DNA from: Hevea brasiliensis
Lineage: Eukaryota; Streptophyta; Magnoliopsida; Malpighiales; Euphorbiaceae
Direction: 5' to 3'
NCBI RefSeq assembly: GCF_030052815.1
Contig: NC_079496.1
Coordinates: 65,957,652-66,021,651 of the forward strand
DNA: 64,000 nucleotides
Under the pieces are notes generated by a model. It worked only from the letters and a program-made list of their open reading frames with translations, was not told the origin of the DNA and searched no databases. Below, piece after piece: positions 36,701-49,236 of this stretch. Each line of letters begins with the position of its first letter. Position 1 is the stretch's first letter. The translations under genes were made by a program, and so were the position numbers.

Positions 36701-37441
36701 AGCTAAAATTGTTTGTATTGATTTACATAATTTTTCTTGCATTTTCTTGCCATTCTATTATCATCTAAACCTCAATAATACTTCACTTGAGTCCCAGTAA
36801 TTATTTCACAGGGTTTCACATAGGTCTAGGATCGCTTGGCTGCTACTAGCTTCTTCAAGTTGTAGGGGAAATTTTTGGTGAAAGGAATTATAGGTTTTAA
36901 TGCTTAATTGGAAGGGTGATCAAGGTTTACAACTTGAAAATGGTGGAAGGTTTGCCAAAGAGTAGTTCCGCTAACTTGAATGGAGAGAAGAAGATGAACA
37001 AAATTTATTTTATTTGTTTTCTTTTTATTTCTTTGTAAGTGGTTGTCTCATTTTAATTGGGTGGAGATTTTTAATTACATCATCCTTACAAATTGCTTGA
37101 GTCATAATTAGCTTTTTGATTTCATTTTATTTATTTTTCTTTCTTCTCTCTTTTACTCATTTTTAAATAAATTTTCATTAATATTTGTTCATATTTTATG
37201 TCATAAACCTCACTTACTTAAATGGACAAGTTGGTCAAAAATCATCTCTGAAGGTGAAATGGCCAAAATGGCCTTCGTTTTATTTAATGAGCTAAAATTG
37301 TTACAATGATTTATATAATTTTTCTTGTATTTTCTTGGCATTCTATTATCATCTAAACCTCAATAATCTTTCACTTGAGTCCTAGTAATTATTTCACAGG
37401 GTTTCCCACAGGTCTAGGATCGCATGGCTGCTGCTAGTTTC
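33722..37441 (+). repeat. Diverged satellite monomers right of TRIM block 1
   Basis: The tail of the interrupted monomer is followed by monomers starting at 33901, 34495, 35086, 35674, 36264 and 36854. The first carries private variants (CTACTACTAACTTC, GTGTAAGGG, GAGTGCTTCCGC, GAGAGCAGAAG, TATAATTGG) that recur only right of TRIM block 2 (57098 onward). It also has a 4-bp AATT insertion near 34103. The stretch from about 35.1 to 37.0 kb matches 39.8-41.7 kb at an offset of 8 monomers (about 4.72 kb; markers ATTATCGTCTAAACC and CAAGGCTTACAAC). No gene is seen. Confidence 0.88.
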
Positions 37442-40400
37442 TTAACGGTGTAGGGGAAATTTTTGGTGAAGGGAATTATAGGTTTTAATGCTTAATTGGA
37501 AGGGTGATCAAGGTTTACAACTTGAAAATGGTGGAGGGTTTGCCAAAGTGTGGTTCTACAAACTTGAATGGAGAGAAGAAGATTAACAAAATTTATTTTA
37601 TTTGTTTTCTTTTTATTTCTTTATAAGTGGTTGTCTCATTTTAATTGGGTGGAGATTTTTAATTACATCATCCTTACATATTGCTTGTGTCATAATTAGC
37701 TTTTTAATTTCATTTTATTTTGTTTTTCTTTCTACTCTCTTTTACTCATTTTTAAATAAATTTTCATTAATATTTATTCATATTTTATGTCATAAGCCTC
37801 ACTTACTTAAGTGGACAAGTTTGTCAAAAATTATCTCTAAAGGTGAAATGGCCAAAATGCCTTTCGTTTTATTTAATGAGCTAAAATTGTTTGTATCGAT
37901 TTACATAATTTTTTTTTTTGTATTTTCTTGGCCTTCTATTATCATCTAAACCTCACTAATCCTTCACTTGAGTCCCAGTAATTATTTCACAGGGTTTCCG
38001 ACAGGTCCAGGATCGCTTGGCTACTACTAGCTTCTTCAAGGTGTAGGGGAAATTTTTGGTGAAGGGAATTATAGGTTTTAATGCTCAATTGGAAGGGTGA
38101 TCAAGGTTTACAACTTGAAAATGGTGGAAGGTTTGCAAAAGTGTGGTTCCGCTTACTTGAATGGAGAGAAGAAGATGAACAAAATTTATTTTATTGGTTT
38201 TCTTTTTATTTCTTTATAAGTGGTTGTCTCATTTTAATTGGGTGGAGATTTTTAATTACATCATCCTTACATATTGCTTGTGTCATAATTAGCTTTTTAA
38301 TTTCATATTATTTTGTTTTTCTTTCTTCTCTCTTTTAATCATTTTTAAATAAATTTTCATTAATAGTTGTTCATATTTTATGTCATAAACCTCACTTACT
38401 TAAATGGACAAGTTGGTCAAAAATCATCTCTGAAGGTGAAATGGCCAAAATGGCCTTCGTTTTATTTAATGAGCTAAAATTGTTTGTATCGATTTACATA
38501 ATTTTTCTTGTATTTTTTTGGCATTCTATTATCATCTAAACCTCAATAATCCTTCACTTGAGTCCCAGTAATTATTCCATAGGGCTTCCCACAGGTCTAG
38601 GATCGCATGGCTCCTACTAGCTTCTTCAAGGTGTAGGGGAAATTTTTGGTGAAGGGAATTATAGGTTTTAATGCTTAATTGGAAGAGTGATCAAGGTTTA
38701 CAATTTGAAAATGGTGGAAGGTTTGCCAAAGAGTGGTTCCGCTAACTTGTATGGAGAGAAGAAGATGAACAAAATTTATTTTATTAGTTTTCCTTTTATT
38801 TCTTTATAAGTGCTTGTCTCATTTTAATTGGGCGGAGATTTTTAATTACGTCATCCTTACATATTACTTGCATCATAATTAGCTTTTTAATTTCATTTTA
38901 TTTTGTTTTTCTTTCTTCTCTCTTTTACTCATTTTTAAATAAATTTTCATTAATATTTGTTCATAATTTTTGTCATAAACCTTACTTACTTCAATGGACA
39001 AGTTGGTCAAAAATCATCTCTGAAGGTGAAATGGCCAAAATGCCCTTCATTCTTTTTTATGATCTAAAATTGTTTGTATTGATTTACATAATTTTTCTTG
39101 TATTTTCTTGGGATTCTATTATCATCTAAACCTCAATAATACTTCACTTGAGTGCTAGTAATTATTTCACAGGGTTTCCCACAGGTCTAGGATCGCTTGG
39201 CTGCTACTAGCTTCTTCACAGTGTAGGGGAAATTTTTGTTGAAGGGAATTATAGGTTTTAATGCTTAATTGGAAGGTGATCAAGGTTTACAACTTGAAAA
39301 TGGTGGTAGGTTTGCCAAAGAGTGGTTCCGCTAACTTGAATGGAAAGAAGAAGATGAACAAAATTTATTTTATTTGTTTTGTTTTTATTTCTTTATAAGT
39401 GGTTATCTCATTTTAATTGGGTGGATATTTTTAATTACATCATCCTTGCATATTGCTTGTTTCATAATTAGCTTTTTAATTTCATTTTGTTTTTTTTCCT
39501 TTCTTCTCTCTTTTACTCATTTTTAAATAAATTTTCATTATTATTTATTCATATTTTATGTCATAAACCTCACTTACTTAAATGGACAAGTTGGCCAAAA
39601 ATCATCTCTCAAGGTGAAATGGCCAAAATGCCCTTCGTTTTTTTTAATGAGCTAAAATTATTTGTATCGATTTACATAATTTTTCTTGTATTTTCTTGGC
39701 ATTCAATTATCATCTAAACCTCAATAATACTTCACTTGAGTCTCAGTAATTATTTCACAGGGTTTCCCACAGGTCCAGGATCGCTTGGCTACTACTAGCT
39801 TCTTCAAGGTGTAGGGGAAATTTTTGGTGAAGGGAATTATAGGTTTTAATGCTCAATTGGAAGGGTGATCAAGGTTTACAACTTGAAAATGGTGGAAGGT
39901 TTGCTAAAGTGTGGTTCCGCTTACTTGAATGGAGAGAAGAAGATGAACAAAATTTATTTTATTTGTTTTCTTTTTATTTCTTTATAAGTGGTTGTCTCAT
40001 TTTAATTGGGTGGAGATTTTTAATTACATCATCCTTACAAATTGCTTGAGTCATAATTAGCTTGTTAATTTCATTTTATTTTTTTTTCTTTCTTCTCTCT
40101 TTTACTCATTTTTAAATAAATTTTCATTAATATTTGTTCATATTTTATGTCATAAACCTCACTTACTTAAATGGACAAGTTGGTCAAAAATCATCTCTGA
40201 AGGTGAAATGGCCAAAATGGCCTTCGTTTTATTTAATGAGCTAAAATTGTTTGCATTGATTTACATAATTTTTTTTGTATTTTCTTCGCATTCTATTATC
40301 ATCTAAACCTCAATAATCTTTCACTTGAGTCCTAGTAATTATTTCATAGGGTTTCCCACAGGTCTAGGATCGCTTGGCTGATACTAGCTTCTTAATGGTG

Positions 40401-43340
40401 TAGGGGAAATTTTTGGTGAAGGGAATTATAGGTTTTAATGCTTAATTGGAAGGGTGATCAAGGTTTACAACTTGAAAATGGTGGAGGGTTTGCCAAAGTG
40501 CGGTTCTACTAACTTGAATGGAGAGAAGAAGATGAACAAAATTTATTTTATTTGTTTTCTTTTTATTTCTTTATAAGTGGTTGTCTCATTTTAATTGGGT
40601 GGAGATTTTTAATTACATCATCCTTACATATTGCTTGTGTCATAATTAGCTTTTTAATTTCATTTTATTTTGTTTTTCTTTCTTCTCTCTTTTACTCATT
40701 TTTAAATAAATTTTCATAGATATTTATTCATATTTTATTTCATAAGCCTCACTTACTTAAGTGGACAAGTTTGTCAAAAATCATCTCTAAAGGTGAAATG
40801 ACCAAAATGCCCTTCGTTTTATTTAATGAGCTAAAATTGTTTGTATCGATTTACATTATTTTTCTTGTATTTTCTTGGCATTCTATTATCGTCTAAACCT
40901 CAATAATCCTTCACTTGAGTCCCAGTAATTATTTCACAGGGCTTCCCACAGGTCTAGGATCGCTTGGCTCCTACTAGCTTCTTCAGGGTGTAGGGGAAAT
41001 TTTTGGTGAAGGGAATTATAGGTTTTAATGCTTAATTGGAAGGGTGATCAAGGCTTACAACTTGAAAATGGTGGAAGGTTTGCCAAAAAGTGGTTCCGCT
41101 AACTTGTATGGAGAGAAGGAGATGAACAAAATTAATTTTATTAGGTTTCCTTTTATTTCTTTATAAGTGCTTGTCTCATTTTAATTGGGTGGAGATTTTA
41201 AATTACATCAACCTTACATATTGCTTGTGTCATAATTAGCTTTTTAATTTCATTATTTTTGTTTTTCTTTCTTCTCTCTTTTACTCATTTTTAAATAAAT
41301 TTTCATTAATATTTATTCATATTTTATGTCATAAACCTCACTTACTTAAATGGACAAGTTGTTCAAAAATCATCTCTGAAGGTGAAATGGCTAAAATGCC
41401 CTTCATTTTTTTTTTATGAGCTAAAATTGTTTGTATTGATATACATAATTTTTCTTGCATTTTCTTGCCATTCTATTATCATCTAAACCTCAATAATACT
41501 TCACTTGAGTCCTAGTAATTATTTCACAGGGTTTCACACAGGTCTAGGATCGCTTGGCTGCTACTAGCTTCTTCAAGGTGTAGGGGAAATTTTTGGTGAA
41601 AGGAAATATAGGCTTTAATGCTTAATTGGAAGGGTGATCAAGGTTTACAACTTGAAAATGGTGGAAGGTTTGCCAAAGAGTAGTTCCGCTAACTTGAATG
41701 GAGAGAAGAAGATGAACAAAATTTATTTTATTTGTTTTCTTTTTATTTCTTTATAAGTGGTTGTCTCATTTTAATTGGGTGGAGATTTTTAATTACATCA
41801 TCCTTACAGATTGCTTGTGTCATAATTAGCTTTTTAATTTCATTTTATTTTGTTTTTCTTTCTTCTCTCTTTTACTCATTTTTAAATAAATTTTCATTAA
41901 TATTTATTCATATTTTATGTCATAAACCTCACTTGCTTAAATGGACAAGTTGGTCAAAAATCATATCTGAAGGTGAAATTGCCAAAATGCCCTCCGTTTT
42001 ATTTAATGAGCTAAAATTGTTTGTATCGATTTACATAATTTTTCTTGTATTTTCTTGGCATTCTATTATCATCTAAATCTCAATAATCCTTCACTTGAGT
42101 CCCAGTAATTATTTCACAGGGTTTCCCACAAGTCTAGGATCGCTTGGCTGCTACTAGCTTCTTCAAGGTGTAGGGGAAATTTTTGGTGAAGGGAATTATA
42201 GGTTTTAATGCTTAATTGGAAGGGTGATCAAGGTTTACAACTTGAAAATGGTGGAAGGTTTGCCAAAGAGTGGTTCCGCTAACATGAATGGAGAGAAGAA
42301 AATGAATAAATTTTATTTTATTTGTTTTCTTTTTATTTCTTTATAAGTGGTTGTCTCATTTTTATTGAGTGGAGATTTTTAATTACATCATCCTTACATA
42401 TTGCTTGTGTCATAATTAGCTTTTTAATTTCATTTTATTTATTTTTCTTTCTTCTCTCTTTTACTCATTTTTAAATAAATTTTCATTAATATTTATTCAT
42501 ATTTTATGTCATAAACCTCACTTGCTTAAATGGACAAGTTGGTCAAAAATCATATCTGAAGGTGAAATTGCCAAAATGCCCTCCGTTTTATTTAATGAGC
42601 TAAAATTGTTTGTATCGATTTACATAATTTTTCTTGTATTTTCTTGGCATTCTATTATCATCTAAATCTCAATAATCCTTCACTTGAGTCCCAGTAATTA
42701 TTTCACAGGGTTTCCCACAAGTCTAGGATCGTTTGGCTGCTACTAGCTTCTTCAAGGTGTAGGGGAAATTTTTGGTGAAGGGAATTATAGGTTTTAATGC
42801 TTAATTGGAAGGGTGATCAAGGTTTACAACTTGAAAATGGTGGAAGGTTTGCCAAAGAGTGGTTCCGCTAACTTGAATGGAGAGAAGAAAATGAATAAAT
42901 TTTATTTTATTTGTTTTCTTTTTATTTCTTTATAAGTGGTTGTCTCATTTTAATTGAGTGGAGATTTTTAATTACATCATCCTTACATATTGCTTGTGTC
43001 ATAATTAGCTTTTTAATTTCATTTTGTTTTGTTTTTCTTTCTTCTCTCTTTTACTCATTTTTAAATACATTTTCATTTTTATTTATTCATATTTTATGTG
43101 ATAAACCTCACTTACTTAAATGGATAAGTTGGTCAAAAATCATCTTTGAAGGTGAAATGGCCAAAATGGCCTTCGTTTTATTTAATGAGCTAAAATTGTT
43201 TGTATCGATTTACATAATTTTTCTTGTATTTTCTTGGCATTATATTATCATCTAAACCTCAATAATCCTTCACTTGAGTCCCAGTAATTATTTCACAGGG
43301 CTTCCCACAGGTCTAGGATCGCTTGGCTCCTACTAGCTTC
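37442..43340 (+). repeat. Satellite 10-monomer HOR, copy 1 (5.9 kb)
   Basis: This ten-monomer unit is followed directly by a near-identical second copy at 43341-49236. Shared private variants include CTTCTACAAACTTG-type sequence near 37555, TTGGTTTTC near 38194, a run of T after ATAATT near 37909 and TGTTTTGTTTTTATTTC near 39380. Further examples are ATTGATATACATAA near 41433 and AACATGAATGG near 42282, each found about 5896-5899 bp downstream. The unit itself contains copies of neighbouring domains, such as the 35.1-37.0 kb section. No gene is seen. Confidence 0.92.
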
Positions 43341-46300
43341 TTCAAGGTGTAGGGGAAATTTTTGGTGAAGGGAATTATAGGTTTTAATGCTTAATTGGAA
43401 GGGTGATCAAGGTTTACAACTTGAAAATGGTGGAGGGTTTGCCAAAGTGTGGTTCTACAAACTTGAATGGAGAGAAGAAGATTAACAAAATTTATTTTAT
43501 TTGTTTTCTTTTTATTTCTTTATAAGTGGTTGTCTCATTTTAATTGGGTGGAGATTTTTAATTACATCATCCTTACATATTGCTTGTGTCATAATTAGCT
43601 TTTTAATTTCATTTTATTTTGTTTTTCTTTCTACTCTCTTTTACTCATTTTTAAATAAATTTTCATTAATATTTATTCATATTTTATGTCATAAGCCTCA
43701 CTTACTTAAGTGGACAAGTTTGTCAAAAATTATCTCTAAAGGTGAAATGGCCAAAATGCCTTTCGTTTTATTTAATGAGCTAAAATTGTTTGTATCGATT
43801 TACATAATTTTTTTTTTGTATTTTCTTGGCCTTCTATTATCATCTAAACCTCACTAATCCTTCACTTGAGTCCCAGTAATTATTTCACAGGGTTTCCGAT
43901 GTGTCCAGGATCGCTTGGCTACTACTAGCTTCTTCAAGGTGTAGGGGAAATTTTTGGTGAAGGGAATTATAGGTTTTAATGCTCAATTGGAAGGGTGATC
44001 AAGGTTTACAACTTGAAAATGGTGGAAGGTTTGCAAAAGTGTGGTTCCGCTTACTTGAATGGAGAGAAGAAGATGAACAAAATTTATTTTATTGGTTTTC
44101 TTTTTATTTCTTTATAAGTGGTTGTCTCATTTTAATTGGGTGGAGATTTTTAATTACATCATCCTTACATATTGCTTGTGTCATAATTAGCTTTTTAATT
44201 TCATATTATTTTGTTTTTCTTTCTTCTCTCTTTTAATCATTTTTAAATAAATTTTCATTAATAGTTGTTCATATTTTATGTCATAAACCTCACTTACTTA
44301 AATGGACAAGTTGGTCAAAAATCATCTCTGAAGGTGAAATGGCCAAAATGGCCTTCGTTTTATTTAATGAGCTAAAATTGTTTGTATCGATTTACATAAT
44401 TTTTCTTGTATTTTTTTGGCATTCTATTATCATCTAAACCTCAATAATCCTTCACTTGAGTCCCAGTAATTATTCCATAGGGCTTCCCACAGGTCTAGGA
44501 TCGCATGGCTCCTACTAGCTTCTTCAAGGTGTAGGGGAAATTTTTGGTGAAGGGAATTATAGGTTTTAATGCTTAATTGGAAGAGTGATCAAGGTTTACA
44601 ATTTGAAAATGGTGGAAGGTTTGCCAAAGAGTGGTTCCGCTAACTTGTATGGAGAGAAGAAGATGAACAAAATTTATTTTATTAGTTTTCCTTTTATTTC
44701 TTTATAAGTGCTTGTCTCATTTTAATTGGGTGAGATTTTTAATTACGTCATCCTTACATATTACTTGTGTCATAATTAGCTTTTTAATTTCATTTTATTT
44801 TGTTTTTCTTTCTTCTCTTTTACTCATTTTTAAATAAATTTTCATTAATATTTGTTCATAATTTTTGTCATAAACCTTACTTACTTCAATGGACAAGTTA
44901 GTCAAAAATCATCTCTGAAGGTGAAATGGCCAAAATGCCCTTCATTCTTTTTTATGATCTAAAATTGTTTGTATTGATTTACATAATTTTTCTTGTATTT
45001 TCTTGGGATTCTATTATCATCTAAACCTCAATAATACTTCACTTGAGTGCTAGTAATTATTTCACTGTGGTTTCCCACAGGTCTAGGATCGCTTGGCTGC
45101 TACTAGCTTCTTCACGGTGTAGGGGAAATTTTTGTTGAAGGGAATTATAGGTTTTAATGCTTAATTGGAAGGTGATCAAGGTTTACAACTTGAAAATGGT
45201 GGAAGGTTTGCCAAAGAGTGGTTCCGCTAACTTGAATGGAAAGAAGAAGATGAACAAAATTTATTTTATTTGTTTTGTTTTTATTTCTTTATAAGTGGTT
45301 ATCTCATTTTAATTGGGTGGATATTTTTAATTACATCATCCTTGCATATTGCTTGTTTCATAATTAGCTTTTTAATTTCATTTTGTTTTTTTTCCTTTCT
45401 TCTCTCTTTTACTCATTTTTAAATAAATTTTCATTATTATTTATTCATATTTTATGTCATAAACCTCACTTACTTAAATGGACAAGTTGGCCAAAAATCA
45501 TCTCTCAAGGTGAAATGGCCAAAATGCCCTTCGTTTTTTTTAATGAGCTAAAATTATTTGTATCGATTTACATAATTTTTCTTGTATTTTCTTGGCATTC
45601 AATTATCATCTAAACCTCAATAATACTTCACTTGAGTCTCAGTAATTATTTCACAGGGTTTCCCACAGGTCCAGGATCGCTTGGCTACTACTAGCTTCTT
45701 CAAGGTGTAGGGGAAATTTTTGGTGAAGGGAATTATAGGTTTTAATGCTCAATTGGAAGGGTGATCAAGGTTTACAACTTGAAAATGGTGGAAGGTTTGC
45801 TAAAGTGTGGTTCCGCTTACTTGAATGGAGAGAAGAAGATGAACAAAATTTATTTTATTTGTTTTCTTTTTATTTCTTTATAAGTGGTTGTCTCATTTTA
45901 ATTGGGTGGAGATTTTTAATTACATCATCCTTACAAATTGCTTGAGTCATAATTAGCTTGTTAATTTCATTTTATTTTTTTTTCTTTCTTCTCTCTTTTA
46001 CTCATTTTTAAATAAATTTTCATTAATATTTGTTCATATTTTATGTCATAAACCTCACTTACTTAAATGGACAAGTTGGTCAAAAATCATCTCTGAAGGT
46101 GAAATGGCCAAAATGGCCTTCGTTTTATTTAATGAGCTAAAATTGTTTGCATTGATTTACATAATTTTTTTTGTATTTTCTTCGCATTCTATTATCATCT
46201 AAACCTCAATAATCTTTCACTTGAGTCCTAGTAATTATTTCATAGGGTTTCCCACAGGTCTAGGATCGCTTGGCTGATACTAGCTTCTTAATGGTGTAGG

Positions 46301-49236
46301 GGAAATTTTTGGTGAAGGGAATTATAGGTTTTAATGCTTAATTGGAAGGGTGATCAAGGTTTACAACTTGAAAATGGTGGAGGGTTTGCCAAAGTGCGGT
46401 TCTACTAACTTGAATGGAGAGAAGAAGATGAACAAAATTTATTTTATTTGTTTTCTTTTTATTTCTTTATAAGTGGTTGTCTCATTTTAATTGGGTGGAG
46501 ATTTTTAATTACATCATCCTTACATATTGCTTGTGTCATAATTAGCTTTTTAATTTCATTTTATTTTGTTTTTCTTTCTTCTCTCTTTTACTCATTTTTA
46601 AATAAATTTTCATAGATATTTATTCATATTTTATTTCATAAGCCTCACTTACTTAAGTGGACAAGTTTGTCAAAAATCATCTCTAAAGGTGAAATGACCA
46701 AAATGCCCTTCGTTTTATTTAATGAGCTAAAATTGTTTGTATCGATTTACATTATTTTTCTTGTATTTTCTTGACATTCTATTATCGTCTAAACCTCAAT
46801 AATCCTTCACTTGAGTCCCAGTAATTATTTCACAGGGCTTCCCACAGGTCTAGGATCACTTGGCTCCTACTAGCTTCTTCAGGGTGTAGGGGAAATTTTT
46901 GGTGAAGGGAATTATAGGTTTTAATGCTTAATTGGAAGGGTGATCAAGGCTTACAACTTGAAAATGGTGGAAGGTTTGCCAAAAAGTGGTTCCGCTAACT
47001 TGTATGGAGAGAAGGAGATGAACAAAATTAATTTTATTAGGTTTCCTTTTATTTCTTTATAAGTGCTTGTCTCATTTTAATTGGGTGGAGATTTTAAATT
47101 ACATCAACCTTACATATTGCTTGTGTCATAATTAGCTTTTTAATTTCATTATTTTTGTTTTTCTTTCTTCTCTCTTTTACTCATTTTTAAATAAATTTTC
47201 ATTAATATTTATTCATATTTTATGTCATAAACCTCACTTACTTAAATGGACAAGTTGTTCAAAAATCATCTCTGAAGGTGAAATGGCTAAAATGCCCTTC
47301 ATTTTTTTTTTATGAGCTAAAATTGTTTGTATTGATATACATAATTTTTCTTGCATTTTCTTGCCATTCTATTATCATCTAAACCTCAATAATACTTCAC
47401 TTGAGTCCTAGTAATTATTTCACAGGGTTTCACACAGGTCTAGGATCGCTTGGCTGCTACTAGCTTCTTCAAGGTGTAGGGGAAATTTTTGGTGAAAGGA
47501 AATATAGGCTTTAATGCTTAATTGGAAGGGTGATCAAGGTTTACAACTTGAAAATGGTGGAAGGTTTGCCAAAGAGTAGTTCCGCTAACTTGAATGGAGA
47601 GAAGAAGATGAACAAAATTTATTTTATTTGTTTTCTTTTTATTTCTTTATAAGTGGTAGTCTCATTTTAATTGGGTGGAGATTTTTAATTACATCATCCT
47701 TACAGATTGCTTGTGTCATAATTAGCTTTTTAATTTCATTTTATTTTGTTTTTCTTTCTTCTCTCTTTTACTCATTTTTAAATAAATTTTCATTAATATT
47801 TATTCATATTTTATGTCATAAACCTCACTTGCTTAAATGGACAAGTTGGTCAAAAATCATATCTGAAGGTGAAATTGCCAAAATGCCCTCCGTTTTATTT
47901 AATGAGCTAAAATTGTTTGTATCGATTTACATAATTTTTCTTGTATTTTCTTGGCATTCTATTATCATCTAAATCTCAATAATCCTTCACTTGAGTCCCA
48001 GTAATTATTTCACAGGGTTTCCCACAAGTCTAGGATCGCTTGGCTGCTACTAGCTTCTTCAAGGTGTAGGGGAAATTTTTGGTGAAGGGAATTATAGGTT
48101 TTAATGCTTAATTGGAAGGGTGATCAAGGTTTACAACTTGAAAATGGTGGAAGGTTTGCCAAAGAGTGGTTCCGCTAACATGAATGGAGAGAAGAAAATG
48201 AATAAATTTTATTTTATTTGTTTTCTTTTTATTTCTTTATAAGTGGTTGTCTCATTTTTATTGAGTGGAGATTTTTAATTACATCATCCTTACATATTGC
48301 TTGTGTCATAATTAGCTTTTTAATTTCATTTTATTTATTTTTCTTTCTTCTCTCTTTTACTCATTTTTAAATAAATTTTCATTAATATTTATTCATATTT
48401 TATGTCATAAACCTCACTTGCTTAAATGGACAAGTTGGTCAAAAATCATATCTGAAGGTGAAATTGCCAAAATGCCCTCCGTTTTATTTAATGAGCTAAA
48501 ATTGTTTGTATCGATTTACATAATTTTTCTTGTATTTTCTTGGCATTCTATTATCATCTAAATCTCAATAATCCTTCACTTGAGTCCCAGTAATTATTTC
48601 ACAGGGTTTCCCACAAGTCTAGGATCGTTTGGCTGCTACTAGCTTCTTCAAGGTGTAGGGGAAATTTTTGGTGAAGGGAATTATAGGTTTTAATGCTTAA
48701 TTGGATGGGTGATCAAGGTTTACAACTTGAAAATGGTGGAAGGTTTGCCAAAGAGTGGTTCCGCTAACTTGAATGGAGAGAAGAAAATGAATAAATTTTA
48801 TTTTATTTGTTTTCTTTTTATTTCTTTATAAGTGGTTGTCTCATTTTAATTGAGTGGAGATTTTTAATTACATCATCCTTACATATTGCTTGTGTCATAA
48901 TTAGCTTTTTAATTTCATTTTGTTTTGTTTTTCTTTCTTCTCTCTTTTACTCATTTTTAAATACATTTTCATTTTTATTTATTCATATTTTATGTGATAA
49001 ACCTCACTTACTTAAATGGATAAGTTGGTCAAAAATCATCTTTGAAGGTGAAATGGCCAAAATGGCCTTCGTTTTATTTAATGAGCTAAAATTGTTTGTA
49101 TCGATTTACATAATTTTTCTTGTATTTTCTTGGCATTATATTATCATCTAAACCTCAATAATCCTTCACTTGAGTCCCAGTAATTATTTCACAGGGCTTC
49201 CCACAGGTCTAGGATCGCTTGGCTCCTACTAGCTTC
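43341..49236 (+). repeat. Satellite 10-monomer HOR, copy 2 (5.9 kb)
   Basis: This is the direct tandem duplicate of 37442-43340. Only scattered differences are seen, for example GGTGAGATTTTT near 44729 against GGCGGAGATTTTT, ATCACTTGG at 46856 against ATCGCTTGG, GTGGTAGTCTC near 47654, and GGATGGGTGATC near 48704. The few differences suggest a recent duplication. No gene is seen. Confidence 0.92.
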
